63,314 bases of DNA, from assembly GCA_028284145.1 (NCBI GenBank), contig JANQSH010000036.1:1-63314 (forward strand), in the 5' to 3' direction. Made by a program: the position numbers and the translations under genes. Below are positions 53,940-63,213 of this stretch, one piece after another; positions within the stretch are counted from its first letter, which is position 1, and each line of letters begins with the position of its first letter. The stretch is from Planctomycetaceae bacterium. GTDB lineage: Bacteria; Planctomycetota; Planctomycetia; Planctomycetales; Planctomycetaceae. The notes beneath the pieces are model-generated. The model did no database searches. It was not told the origin of the DNA and saw only the letters and a list, made by a program, of their open reading frames with translations.

Positions 53940-56384
53940 CTATTGCGGCAGCGGATCAGCGGGCGTTGGCAATGCGTGCGGTGGCGGGGTGGAGCCGCCG
54001 GGCATCGCGGGCGGCAAGGGTTCAGCCCATCGTTCGTCGAATGTTTCGCCATCCGTCAGGTAAGGTGGGAACCAGGGGGGATTAACCCAGCCATTGGTTA
54101 CCGGGAAGTAGTAGTCGACCGGGCGGGGGTAGACATGTTGGAAGTCGGTCAACGTATGCGGCAACCGTTTCCATTGCACACGGCGCGGATTCGTTTTCGC
54201 ATCGGGTAATTCCGGCTCCAGCAATGTGCGGTCGATACGGTGCAGCGGGCCGTGAAGCAGACGGGTGGCGACACGCGAATACTCGGCATGTTCGCGAGTA
54301 TGGTATGTCGGATCGTAAGGCACGATTCGTGGAATGAGGGCGATGATCACCTCGGCCCGTTCCCGTACAATCGATCGTCGTTGAAACATCCGGCCGACCA
54401 TAAACAAGTCGCCGGCGATCGGGATTTTGCTTTCAATTTCCACGTCTTCTTCGCGAATCAGACCACCAATCACCATGCCTTGACCGTCAGGCAGCATGAT
54501 GGTCGTTTCGACTTCGGTCGTTTCCTCTTCCGGCAATCCTGTCGCGGGATTGATGCGTCCGTTGGAGACTTCCGGTTTCACGGTGAGTATCACGCGGCCG
54601 TCATCGGTAATGGTTGGCGTAACCGCCAACACAACTCCGAGATCGAGGAATTCGACGTTCTGCAAGGTCGCTGTTTTTGTGGTGGTTGTCACGAGGTAGC
54701 CGAGTTGTTCCCCTACTTGAATTTTCGCCTGTTGTCCGTTGAGGACCATCAACTTGGGTGAGGCGAGTGTCTTGGCATCGGTAGTGGTTGTGAGGGCTTC
54801 CACGAGCGATTCAATATCGGTGCCATCGATACTGAGGAAAAAGGCGGGGCTGGCAAGCGGGTTGGCAAACCCCTCGGTACGAACGCGGACTTCCGAATTC
54901 GCCAACCGCAACAGTTCATTCATGTTCACACCATGCCGCGTGTCATCCCGCAAGCCGACACGCAACACATGGGCCTCAATCAGCACCTGGCGCGGCGGAC
55001 AATCGACCTGACGAATATAAGATGCAACTCGGGCGACATATTCCGGCAGATCCTCAACGATGATCCGTTCCTGCGTCCGGCGCTTATCCTTGGAATTGGT
55101 TTCGAGAATAAACGACTTCCCGGCGGGCGAGAGCAGACCTTTGACGACCGAATCAACATCGGCTGCAGAGAGGAAATTCAGATCAAACACTCGTAATTGG
55201 CGTCCCTGCACGACAGGCGATAACTCGGCATGATCGGCTTTGGTGACAAGCAGGATATTTCGTTGTTCGATCCAGGTGTAACCGTTGATTGTCAAGATGG
55301 CATGCAGTGCATCTTCCAATGCAACGTCGTTTAAGTTGACGGAAACTTTCCTGTCGACGCCATCGCCCAGTACAACGTTCATACCATGCTGCCTGGCGAT
55401 GGTTTCCAGCACGGTATTGATTGGCACATCGCGCGCGACGAGGGAAATTCGCCCGTCGCGGGCATCCATATTCAGCCCCTTCGGCATTTCGATTTTTTGC
55501 AGAGGTATTTTCAAGGAAGGGCCGGTAATGTTGCGCGGTGTCTCCAGTTCGGGCAGCGATGGTGGTGATTTCGAATCCACAGGGATGGTATTCGCGGACG
55601 GCGAAAGTGGCTTCGCTTTCTTTTCGATATGACTGGCCAGACGAGCCGGAGGTGAAGCTTCAGCACCTGTCTCCTTGATATTCGTCGGAAATACTTTGGT
55701 ATTTTGTAACGACTGGTTTTTCACATCCGACATTGGCCGAATGACGACCTCTGATGGATGTGGAGCCGACTGCCGATTCTGACTGACGAAATTTTTTAAC
55801 CGGTCAGTCGCATCGTCATACACCTGTTGTGCGGAATTTGCCTCATGACTGGAGCGGAAGTGAGAAGCCGAATTTGGGACGTATTGCGCTGTCCAGGCGT
55901 CGCTTCCATACGGTTGTGCACTGGAGTTTCTCGTCAGTTTGCTCTCAGCCGTTCGGGAGATTTGCTCATCTTTGCGAAAGATCTTGTGGAAGATCGTCTT
56001 ACCTGGCTTCGGTTCGGTCAATTCCGACAGTGTCGGACTCGAAGTCTGGCCCACTAAATAGTTTGATGATTGCGGATGGAGCGATCGATTTTCGCCCTTG
56101 GATGAAGGCTTTTTCCAGAATTTGAGTTTCTCGCCGAATGCCTTGAATCGGTTGGAAGAAGTGGTGCTGTTTGGTTCCGTGGCTCGATAAGGGGCCGAAA
56201 CCGATCTGGCGTTGACCAGCCGGTGATTTCCATAACTTATTCTCTTGATCGATGATGCGTCGTTCGCCAAAAGGTGTGATGGTGGTATGGCAACGCCCAC
56301 AATCAAGATCAACACGCCACCGCAGCACAATATCGCAAGCGACATGCGCGGCAGTTTTCGCTGATTGCCAGCTGGGTGATTCAT
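53940..56384 (-). CDS. PilQ/GspD-type secretin with extended ends
   Basis: The protein has 814 residues. It has a signal-type N-terminus (hydrophobic at about 15-33), then about 240 residues of low-complexity basic/Ser-rich sequence. A secretin/TonB short N-terminal domain covers about 320-390 (RISLVARDVPINTVLETIAR and KVSVNLNDVALEDALHAIL). An N1-like domain with VEDLPEYVARVASYIRQVDC follows, and the secretin core lies at about 490-700 (LASPKLMVLNGQQAKIQVGE, then IVGGLIREED-like MVIGGLIREEDVEIESKIPI). The end is Pro-rich. No type II secretion or type IV pilus partner genes adjoin, and its relation to the Tad secretin at 4557 is remote. Confidence 0.88.
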   Translation of the reverse strand: MNHPAGNQRKLPRMSLAILCCGGVLILIVGVAIPPSHLLANDASSIKRISYGNHRLVNARSVSAPYRATEPNSTTSSNRFKAFGEKLKFWKKPSSKGENRSLHPQSSNYLVGQTSSPTLSELTEPKPGKTIFHKIFRKDEQISRTAESKLTRNSSAQPYGSDAWTAQYVPNSASHFRSSHEANSAQQVYDDATDRLKNFVSQNRQSAPHPSEVVIRPMSDVKNQSLQNTKVFPTNIKETGAEASPPARLASHIEKKAKPLSPSANTIPVDSKSPPSLPELETPRNITGPSLKIPLQKIEMPKGLNMDARDGRISLVARDVPINTVLETIARQHGMNVVLGDGVDRKVSVNLNDVALEDALHAILTINGYTWIEQRNILLVTKADHAELSPVVQGRQLRVFDLNFLSAADVDSVVKGLLSPAGKSFILETNSKDKRRTQERIIVEDLPEYVARVASYIRQVDCPPRQVLIEAHVLRVGLRDDTRHGVNMNELLRLANSEVRVRTEGFANPLASPAFFLSIDGTDIESLVEALTTTTDAKTLASPKLMVLNGQQAKIQVGEQLGYLVTTTTKTATLQNVEFLDLGVVLAVTPTITDDGRVILTVKPEVSNGRINPATGLPEEETTEVETTIMLPDGQGMVIGGLIREEDVEIESKIPIAGDLFMVGRMFQRRSIVRERAEVIIALIPRIVPYDPTYHTREHAEYSRVATRLLHGPLHRIDRTLLEPELPDAKTNPRRVQWKRLPHTLTDFQHVYPRPVDYYFPVTNGWVNPPWFPPYLTDGETFDERWAEPLPPAMPGGSTPPPHALPTPADPLPQ

Positions 56385-57017
56385 CTTGTGGGCCCGGTGT
56401 GGAGTGAGGCTTTGCCAGAGGATAAGGCATCCGTTGGCGGTGGGAGTACAATCCCGCTGGGCGGAAAAAACTTTGCAGCCGAACATTCCTCAGGCGAGAA
56501 GTGTGATCAGCCGGGGCGTAATTTCACGGGGAGAGACCAATGTCATTTATCGACACGATCGATGATCAAATTGGCAGAAATCGAATAAGCGATCGCAATT
56601 GTGAAAAATGGGGCAGAATCTTGCGGAATGGAAAATTGGACTCAAGTTTTACAGATCTCTGAATGAAGAAAGGCAATCGTGAAGCAATCGAAACGCGAGA
56701 AGGAGATTTCGGGGGCCATGCCTGCATCGCGCAGCAGGGCCCGTCGGAACAACGGTTTGTTCAGAGCAAAGCATCAGACATTTGCCGACCGCCGTGGTGA
56801 CACGGACATCCTGTCTGTACTGTGGAAAACATGTCTCTCGCAAAGCCGCCAAGAATTGATTCAGCCGACGTGCTTCGCACGGCGGGGTTGCGACTTCTAT
56901 TTCGCAACCTCATTCCGCGATGGCGTAACATCGCGGCTGGTGCGGGTCGTTTGCCGTCATTTCCGGATTCTGGGTCTCCGCCTGCGCGGGGATGACGGGA
57001 AGGCCAAGATCCTGCCG
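56385..57017. other. Repeat-rich gap upstream of the second secretin
   Basis: No acceptable gene was found. GGGTCTCCGCCTGCGCGGGG and GATGACGGG at 56964-57000 form copy D2 of the ATTCC/GGGAAT-type palindrome. The rest (56385-56960) shows no family A or B element. Confidence 0.45.
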
Positions 57018-57087
57018 AACTCATCCCGTTCATCCTGTAATCCTGTTCGTCTTCTTCAGGAAAGAGCTTTCGACAGGATCGCAGGAT
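57018..57087. repeat. CAGGAT-type repeat, copy C4
   Basis: CATCCTGTAATCCTGTTC occurs with a later GACAGGATCGCAGGATTA inverted to it, directly adjoining family A copy A11. Confidence 0.6.
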
Positions 57088-57197
57088 TAGAGCCGTTACC
57101 TTTTCGTGTGACTCATGTGACGATTGCGGCTCGTGGGGCCCTCTGTTTGTTGGCCAAACGACATTCATCACGGCACGGAAGAGCGTAATACGCTTTA
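57088..57197 (-). repeat. Family A element, copy A11, at a lipoprotein stop codon
   Basis: It runs from TAGAGCCGTTACC (57088) to GAGCGTAATACGCTTTA (57197) and is slightly longer than other copies. On the minus strand its TA supplies the first two bases of the TAA stop of the gene at 57195; deleting 57088-57195 leaves TAA. Confidence 0.85.
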
Positions 57198-57677
57198 GTT
57201 GTGTTGTCGTTCATTCACGCTCCACCATTCCGGTGGCTGCAGTGCCTGCGGGCCCTCGATGTAATGGTTGTCCAAATCCGTAGGCGGTGCGGGTGAAACA
57301 ACCGGTGCGAGGGTGGCTCCGGGTTGGGGCTGCGGGTCATCCAACTCGGGCCAGTCGGCATCTTGTGGTGGCGGGACGAGTTCGTTGATTGTTGCTGGAG
57401 GAGCCGGCATAGTCGGTGTGGATTTCGGTTGACGACGTCCTGTTGCGATCCAGTTCGGGTTGTGGGCCATCGCGTCGGCGTTGTACATCCACCGCAGAAA
57501 AGCGACTCGTTGCGGGCGGTTCGCTTTATGGTCCAGATGCTTAACATAAGCGGTCGGGCAGCCCCACGAGTTGTGGTCGGCTCCATAGCGGAACAATCCG
57601 ATTTCCGTGAGCGCGGCACAGCCGACCATGTTAAGCAGGCACAGGGCAAGCATTCCCTGAAGCAGACGTCGATCCAT
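57195..57677 (-). CDS. Hypothetical lipoprotein with Pro-rich tail
   Basis: The protein has 160 residues. The ATG at 57677 follows GGGGGG by seven bases and gives a lipoprotein signal: MDRRLLQGMLALCLLNMVGC with Cys20. Residues 40-95 form the only compact part (WGCPTAYVKHLDHKANRPQR, VAFLRWMYNADAMAHNPNWI). The rest is Pro/Gln-rich and probably unstructured. I do not recognise the family. It lies upstream of the secretin on the same strand but about 800 bp away with repeats between, so a functional link is unproven. The stop codon lies at the end of repeat A11. Confidence 0.7.
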   Translation of the reverse strand: MDRRLLQGMLALCLLNMVGCAALTEIGLFRYGADHNSWGCPTAYVKHLDHKANRPQRVAFLRWMYNADAMAHNPNWIATGRRQPKSTPTMPAPPATINELVPPPQDADWPELDDPQPQPGATLAPVVSPAPPTDLDNHYIEGPQALQPPEWWSVNERQHN

Positions 57678-57898
57678 GACGTTTCCCCCCCAGAACTCCG
57701 TTTCAGCGTCTCTGCGGAAGTGAATCTGGAAAGGGCCAATCACCGATCCCGAAAACCTTCGCGCGCAGCGATACCTATGATCATCATCGGCTTTCGTGAG
57801 GGAAAAGCTGAATTCAAAGTGCCCTCAGAACGACGTTTGCCGATTTTTCGGAGAACGATTGCCGCAGCAAAACAGCATAAGCCGTGCGGTACTCGTTC

Positions 57899-57996
57899 TA
57901 GAGCGTATTACGCTCTTCCGTGGCGCGATGTGCGCCGTTTGGCCAAATATAGGTTCCCACGAGCGAAAACATCACATGAAAAGGGAAACGGCTCTA
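57899..57996 (+). repeat. Family A element, copy A12
   Basis: Both ends are intact: TAGAGCGTATTACGCTC at 57899 and GGGAAACGGCTCTA ending at 57996. This gives a textbook TA...TA boundary. It lies 12 bases beyond the stop of the kinase gene. Confidence 0.9.
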
Positions 57997-58008
57997 CTTG
58001 TTCTTTGT

Positions 58009-59760
58009 TCAGGGGCCGAAGACCAGCCAGAGTACGATTGCTGTCAACATTGCCATCACGGCGGCGATACCATACTGCAGTTTGCGATTCGAACCGGGGG
58101 CCGCGTCCCCTTCGACGTGAGCTTCGTATTGCAGGCGTTGCGAGATTGTCAATTCGTCACCGGTCTGCAAAACCCAGCGTTTGGTCCGCACACCATTGAT
58201 CTGTACGCCATTGCGACTGTTGTTGTCGATGACTTCCCAACGATCACCATCAAAACGGAATTCACAGTGCTTGCCCGAAACGAAACCGAACGAAAGCCGC
58301 ACATCGCAGGTTGGATCTCGACCAAGAATGGCAGTCGGTTTGTCGATCTGAATCGGTTTTCCGCCATCAAGTGGCTTGAGCGTCAGCACGGGAACGAGGA
58401 TCTCGAAGTGTTCCGTAGCGATCGACATCGATTTGGGCGGCGCGGCTTCAAATGACTCCTCAGACGATGTTGTGCTGAATGGGGCGTCGAGTGAGACCTC
58501 GGACTTCCCAGCCCGCGTATCTCCTCCAACAGACGTTTCGACTTTCTGTTGCGGCGTATTCTTTTTCTTCTGCGGGGCAGAGACACCAGACATTGTCGAT
58601 CCCATTTCGTGTCGGTCATCCTCAGCCGATTTGGAACTCTCCGCCGCCTGCCTCACCCGTTTCAGTCGGCGTTTCGTGTCTTGAGCGCGCAGTAAAAGCA
58701 GATGTTCGAAATCGAAATCGACCGGTTTGCGAACAGCGAACGGCTCAAGTGCTTCGCGAACACCGGTGGCCGTCGTGATGCGGTCTTCCCGTTTCACTGC
58801 GAGCATGTGGTGCAGAATGTCAACGACTTCTGGTGGAATGCCATCGATGGTTTGACGCGGATCAGGCCGTGGGCGTTCGACATGTGCCGCCAGTTTTTGC
58901 GAACTGGTGTCGGCGGGAAATGGAACGCTTCCAGTGAGCAGGTAGTAGAACATGGCTCCCAGGCTGTAGACGTCAGCCCGGGGATCGACATCGAAACTGT
59001 TACGGGCCTGCTCCGGTGCCATGTAATCAGCCGTGCCAAGACAGTCGTGTCCGAAGATCATGGCGAGCGAAAACTCGTCATCGTTCTCGTCGCCATCCAT
59101 CAAGGCCAGTCCAAAGTCGAGAATTTTGGTGCCCCCGGCATGATCGACCACAAGGTTGGAGGGTTTGATATCTCGATGCACGAGCCCCAGATCGTGCGCG
59201 TGCTGCAGGCCTTCTGCTCCCTGGCAGATCATATCGCACGCCTGCGCCCAGGAGCGAGGCCCTTTGAGGACATTCAACTCATGCAGGTTAATCCCCTCAA
59301 CGAACTCCATGACGACGTAGGAGACATGCCCGGTTTGCTGCACCTGATAAGTTCGCACGATGTTCGGATGATTCAGCCGTGCGCCGGCGTTCGCTTCGAG
59401 ACGAAAACGGGCCAGCATGCCCGGGTCGTGTTCGTGTTTTTCGGAAAGCACCTTGAGAGCGAAACGTTGACCGTTCTTGCGATGTTCTGCGATATAGAGC
59501 CAGCCCATACCTCCACAACCGAGGAGTTCCAGCACTTTGTACTCGCCGATGAAGAATCCCCGGTATCGTCCGGCAAGCAGACGGTCGGCTTGAAACTTCG
59601 TGAGCTGGCCGGTTGAGATGAGTTTCTCCGCGATCTCCTTCGCGTTTTCCACTTCGCGCAGCCCAAACTCGCTGACGACCGACGAAAACGTATCCGGTGT
59701 CAACAAGGAACTCTTTTCGAGCAATTGCAGGAAGTCGGTACCGACCTGAGATGTCGCCAT
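58009..59760 (-). CDS. Ser/Thr protein kinase with FHA domain and tail anchor
   Basis: The protein has 583 residues. Residues 1-65 are the helical N-terminal domain common in planctomycete kinases (AEKLISTGQLTKFQADRLLA). The kinase domain covers about 72-335: glycine loop LGCGGMGWLYIAEH, Lys103 in FALKVL, catalytic loop VHRDIKPSNLVVD, DFGLA and the APE motif (YMAPEQARNSF). A charged linker follows. Then comes an FHA domain at about 465-555 (PTAILGRDPTCDVRLSFGFV, SGKHCEFRFDGDRWEVIDNN, SRNGVQINGV) and a C-terminal membrane helix (GIAAVMAMLTAIVLWLVFGP) that would anchor it with both domains in the cytoplasm. FHA binds phosphothreonine, so autoregulation is likely. Confidence 0.95.
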   Translation of the reverse strand: MATSQVGTDFLQLLEKSSLLTPDTFSSVVSEFGLREVENAKEIAEKLISTGQLTKFQADRLLAGRYRGFFIGEYKVLELLGCGGMGWLYIAEHRKNGQRFALKVLSEKHEHDPGMLARFRLEANAGARLNHPNIVRTYQVQQTGHVSYVVMEFVEGINLHELNVLKGPRSWAQACDMICQGAEGLQHAHDLGLVHRDIKPSNLVVDHAGGTKILDFGLALMDGDENDDEFSLAMIFGHDCLGTADYMAPEQARNSFDVDPRADVYSLGAMFYYLLTGSVPFPADTSSQKLAAHVERPRPDPRQTIDGIPPEVVDILHHMLAVKREDRITTATGVREALEPFAVRKPVDFDFEHLLLLRAQDTKRRLKRVRQAAESSKSAEDDRHEMGSTMSGVSAPQKKKNTPQQKVETSVGGDTRAGKSEVSLDAPFSTTSSEESFEAAPPKSMSIATEHFEILVPVLTLKPLDGGKPIQIDKPTAILGRDPTCDVRLSFGFVSGKHCEFRFDGDRWEVIDNNSRNGVQINGVRTKRWVLQTGDELTISQRLQYEAHVEGDAAPGSNRKLQYGIAAVMAMLTAIVLWLVFGP

Positions 59761-59811
59761 AAATCAAAAGTTGTCACGGAATTCGCAAAAGGAAGCAATT
59801 AGCCGATCGTC

Positions 59812-60240
59812 ATGGCGGTGGCCATTATTCCATTTCGCGAATCGATTTCTCGTTCAGGTTGTGTTTGTGTGATTGTGATGCGTCGCATTGCCACGGAACA
59901 GAGCGTTTGTCAGATGGTCTTACACCGATTGGTTCGTGCGGGCGACTGTCTGGCCAGCAAACACAAAAGAAGGGAAAATAACGCGCGTCTCGTTAAATTG
60001 AGTTTAACACAAGCTGATGAAAAGCGAATGCAGGAATCCGAAATCGATGTCCCTTTTCCTTCGCTTTTTCGAGTCGACACTTTGCGCCTCGAACATGGAC
60101 AATCTGGTGAACGTTTGATGCAAATGTTCACACGCGGGTTGGTGGCGATGATTCGGACCGGGTTGCGTGGCGAACGACGTTCCGTCATCCTGAACGGACA
60201 GTTTCGCTTCGAATTCCCATTGCAGGAGTTTTTCCGATGA
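59812..60240 (+). CDS. Possible hypothetical protein upstream of a secreted protein
   Basis: The reading frame has 142 codons, without recognised domains. The middle is basic (ASKHKRRENNARLVKLSLTQ) and the end RRSVILNGQFRFEFPLQEFF looks folded. Its TGA overlaps the ATG of the next gene by four bases (ATGA), the arrangement seen in real couplings elsewhere in this window. The start region is less convincing and lies in the divergent promoter zone of the kinase gene, so a later start such as the ATG at 59878 is possible. Confidence 0.4.
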   Translation: MAVAIIPFRESISRSGCVCVIVMRRIATEQSVCQMVLHRLVRAGDCLASKHKRRENNARLVKLSLTQADEKRMQESEIDVPFPSLFRVDTLRLEHGQSGERLMQMFTRGLVAMIRTGLRGERRSVILNGQFRFEFPLQEFFR

Positions 60241-61403
60241 GATCGACTATGCCGCGACTTCACGGCCAATTGTGGCTCGGAATCGCTTTGGGCGTATTCA
60301 CATTTCTGCTGCAAAGCTCGACCGTTCATGCGGACACGCACCATGACCAGATTGAGCAAATCCGTGACGTCGGTTCGAAGGGGCAGGGGCATGAACAGGC
60401 GATCGACGCATTGGCGAAGCTGTCGCAAGCCGATGCAACAGCCTTGCTGCCGATTCTGAAAGGAATGAAAGGGGCCAATCCCATCGCGATCAACTGGTTG
60501 CGGGGGGCATTTGAATCAATCGCGGCCCGGTCGTTTGGCAAGTCGGGCCCGGTTCCCAATAAAATGTTTGCCGACTTCGCACAGGATCGCTCGCATTCTC
60601 CCCGTGCCCGCCGCATTGCTTTTAAGATGATTCGCGACGATGCGATGACCGCAGAACTGGTGCCGACGTTTCTCAATGATCCGAGTGCCGACTTGCGACG
60701 GGAGGCGGTCGCTTATTACATCACCGTGGCGGAAAAAGTCACCGACGATCAAAACCAGGTGGACATGGTGCGATCCATTTATCGGCGCGCACTCAAAGGT
60801 GCGGTGCACGACGATCAGGTCAAACAGATTGCCGCTGCGCTGAAAGCACTTGGTGATGACGTGAACCTGCAGAAGCATTTCGGTTTCCTGCCGCGTTGGC
60901 ACATCATCGGCCCCTTTGACAACAAAGAGATGAAAGGCTTTGACGTCGTCTATCCACCGGAGAAAGGAATTGATCTCTCGCAAACCTGCGTCGGTCAAAT
61001 GGGCGATGTCACCTGGCAACCGATTTCCACAGACGATGAATACGGCGTGATTGATATTGCAATGCAGATTGAGAATTACAAAGGCTCGGTCATGTACGCC
61101 ACGACAAAGTTCGTTTCCCGCGAAGACCAGGAAGTCGAGATGCGGTTGGGAACTCCGAATGCCTGGAAAGCCTGGATTAATGGAAAGCTCATCTTCGCCC
61201 GTGAAGAATATCATCGCTCAACGGGAATGGATCAATTCCGTGTGAAGGTCGAGTTGAGGAAAGGTGTCAACACCGTCCTGTTGAAGGTTTTGCAGAACGA
61301 TCAGGAACAGAATTGGGCGCAAAGATATCAATTTCAGTTTCGGTTTACCGACGAAGCCGGCAGTGGCATCCGACCTGATCAGGAGCAACTTACTTTGCGG
61401 TAA
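60237..61403 (+). CDS. Secreted HEAT-repeat-like protein, function unknown
   Basis: The protein has 388 residues with a signal peptide (about 10-31, ending VHADTH). Residues 35-215 are helical with repeat character (VGSKGQGHEQAIDALAKLSQ, then ADATALLPILKGMKGANP), like a short HEAT or armadillo array. Residues 215-388 are beta-rich with FGFLPRWHIIGPFDNKEMKG and TPNAWKAWINGKLIFAREEY, a jelly-roll pattern found in large planctomycete secreted proteins. No enzymatic motif is evident. It precedes the PQQ protein by 68 bases. Confidence 0.75.
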   Translation: MRSTMPRLHGQLWLGIALGVFTFLLQSSTVHADTHHDQIEQIRDVGSKGQGHEQAIDALAKLSQADATALLPILKGMKGANPIAINWLRGAFESIAARSFGKSGPVPNKMFADFAQDRSHSPRARRIAFKMIRDDAMTAELVPTFLNDPSADLRREAVAYYITVAEKVTDDQNQVDMVRSIYRRALKGAVHDDQVKQIAAALKALGDDVNLQKHFGFLPRWHIIGPFDNKEMKGFDVVYPPEKGIDLSQTCVGQMGDVTWQPISTDDEYGVIDIAMQIENYKGSVMYATTKFVSREDQEVEMRLGTPNAWKAWINGKLIFAREEYHRSTGMDQFRVKVELRKGVNTVLLKVLQNDQEQNWAQRYQFQFRFTDEAGSGIRPDQEQLTLR

Positions 61404-61471
61404 ATACTCCTTCGCACATTCTCTACAGGGATTTCAACAGGTTTGAGATTTCAAACCCCATGAGGGACGCG

Positions 61472-62674
61472 ATGCAACAAATCTCGATTATGACATTGGC
61501 CTTGAGCCTGTTCTTCGGTGTCAGTCAACTTTCTGCGGATGACTGGAGACAGTTTCGGGGGGACAATGCCAGTGGGCACGCGATGGATGCAAATGTTCCG
61601 ACGGAGTGGAGTGAGAATTCCCAACCGACCTGGACAACGGGTTTGCCCGGTCGTGGATTGTCTTGTCCGATTGTTGTGGGTAATCGCGTGATTGTTACGG
61701 CCAGTTCCGGCCCGGAGGATGATCGGCTGCATGTCCTCTGTTTTAATACGAATACCGGCGAACAAATCTGGAAACGACAATTCTGGGCAACTGGAAATAC
61801 CCGCAGCCATCGCAAGATGTCCAACGCCACACCCACACCTGTAAGTGACGGAAAACAGATTTACGCTTTCTTCTCGTCGAACGATCTGATCTGTCTCGAT
61901 CTGAACGGCAATCTTACCTGGTTTCGAGGCATCACACACGATTACCCCAACGCCAGCAACAGCCTGGGTATGTCCTCTTCGCCCGTAGTTGCCGACGATA
62001 CAGTTGTTGTGCAGGTCGAAGCCGATTCCGAATCGTTCGCGATGGGACTGAACACCGCCAACGGTGTGACGCGTTGGAAGAAGGATCGTCCCCGCAAAGC
62101 GAACTGGACCTCTCCCGTCCACTGGACGGCAAACGATTCCGACGCAGTGTTGCTGCAATCCTCGAAAGGTGTTTCCGCAGTCGAACCGAAAACCGGAAAG
62201 GTGATCTGGGAATTCAAGGAATCCGCGTCGACGATTCCCTCTTCCACAGCCGATGAAAGCACCATCTATATTCCCTCGAAAGGCATTACCGCCGTTCGGC
62301 CAAACGGCAATGGCGTCGAAGTTCTTTGGAATGCGAACAAACTCTCACCTTCGACAGCCAGCCCGGTGATCGCGAATGGTCGAATCTATTGCATCAACCG
62401 TGCTGGTGCCCTGACGTGCGGCAACGTGAAGGATGGCAGCATTCTCTGGCAGTTCCGCGTCAAGGGGCCATTCAGTGCGACACCGGTGTATGCCAACGGG
62501 TATTTGTTTGCCGTCAACGAAGAGGGGCTGTTGCAGGTGGTTGATGCTGCTGGAGAAAAGGCGAAACTCGCTGGTGAGTACAATCTGGGTGAAACCGTGC
62601 TGTCGACACCAGCCATTTCTGACGGCGCATTGTATATTCGCAGCGATGGCAAATTGTGGAAATTCGGACAGTGA
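61472..62674 (+). CDS. Secreted PQQ-like beta-propeller protein
   Basis: The protein has 400 residues. The start at 61472 is preferred because GAGGG lies five bases upstream; the ATG at 61460 has no such site. A signal peptide (about 1-22, ending LSADDWRQF) is followed by WD-like PQQ blades: FRGDNASGHAMDANVPTEWS, LSCPIVVGNRVIVTASSGPE, GNLTWFRGITHDYPNASNSL and VEPKTGKVIWEFKE. It is smaller than and distinct from the one at 47674, with similar fold and opening words. It overlaps crcB by four bases (GTGA). Confidence 0.85.
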   Translation: MQQISIMTLALSLFFGVSQLSADDWRQFRGDNASGHAMDANVPTEWSENSQPTWTTGLPGRGLSCPIVVGNRVIVTASSGPEDDRLHVLCFNTNTGEQIWKRQFWATGNTRSHRKMSNATPTPVSDGKQIYAFFSSNDLICLDLNGNLTWFRGITHDYPNASNSLGMSSSPVVADDTVVVQVEADSESFAMGLNTANGVTRWKKDRPRKANWTSPVHWTANDSDAVLLQSSKGVSAVEPKTGKVIWEFKESASTIPSSTADESTIYIPSKGITAVRPNGNGVEVLWNANKLSPSTASPVIANGRIYCINRAGALTCGNVKDGSILWQFRVKGPFSATPVYANGYLFAVNEEGLLQVVDAAGEKAKLAGEYNLGETVLSTPAISDGALYIRSDGKLWKFGQ

Positions 62675-63051
62675 TTGCCAAACTTATGGTTGTTGGTCTG
62701 GGCGGCTGCATTGGAGCGATCGCCCGTTTTTCCCTCTCCGGCCTGATGCAGGCGCGGTTTCCGAATTACACTGCATCGGGAACTCTGCTGGTCAATGTTC
62801 TTGGTTGTCTCTGCTTCGGCATTATCATGGTGTTGATTCGCCATCACAATGTCAATGAGACGACACAGGCCTTTCTGTTGACCGGAATTCTCGGGTCGCT
62901 GACGACCTTTTCCACCTTCAGCTATGAGACGCTTGAATATGTTGCGGAAGACAACATGCGTCTTGCGGTGTTGAATACACTTGGCAATCTTGTGCTGGGT
63001 TTCGGTGCCGTGTTGACCGGCCGCTGGCTGACGGAACTGATGATGAACTGA
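62671..63051 (+). CDS. crcB: CrcB/Fluc fluoride channel
   Basis: The protein has 126 residues and four membrane segments. Family motifs are MVVGLGGCIGAIARFSLSGL, GTLLVNVLGCLCFGIIMV (the conserved Asn of the pore), and LLTGILGSLTTFSTFSYETL (Gly-x-x-Gly-Ser-x-Thr-Thr-Phe-Ser-Thr-Phe). It exports fluoride as a dual-topology dimer. The GTG at 62671 is in GTGA with the PQQ gene stop and gives the standard length of about 125. A GTG five codons upstream (62656) is less likely. No fluoride riboswitch can fit, since the upstream DNA is coding. Confidence 0.93.
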   Translation: MIAKLMVVGLGGCIGAIARFSLSGLMQARFPNYTASGTLLVNVLGCLCFGIIMVLIRHHNVNETTQAFLLTGILGSLTTFSTFSYETLEYVAEDNMRLAVLNTLGNLVLGFGAVLTGRWLTELMMN

Positions 63052-63213
63052 ATGTTACCAGGTCGCTCTCTGTTCAGACAAGACGTCCAAATGGTCTTCA
63101 ACCATCGGTTGTCGTAGATTGCAGCAGGTCGTTTCAAATGTTTCTCACGTTGCTCTGCAGAATCCGTCATTCCGACGGTCGTCGTTCTGACGGGTGGATC
63201 AGTAGCGATCGTC

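Noticed and set aside
62500..62670. Fluoride riboswitch before crcB
   Set aside because: crcB overlaps the upstream PQQ gene by four bases, so the region is coding and cannot hold a conventional leader.
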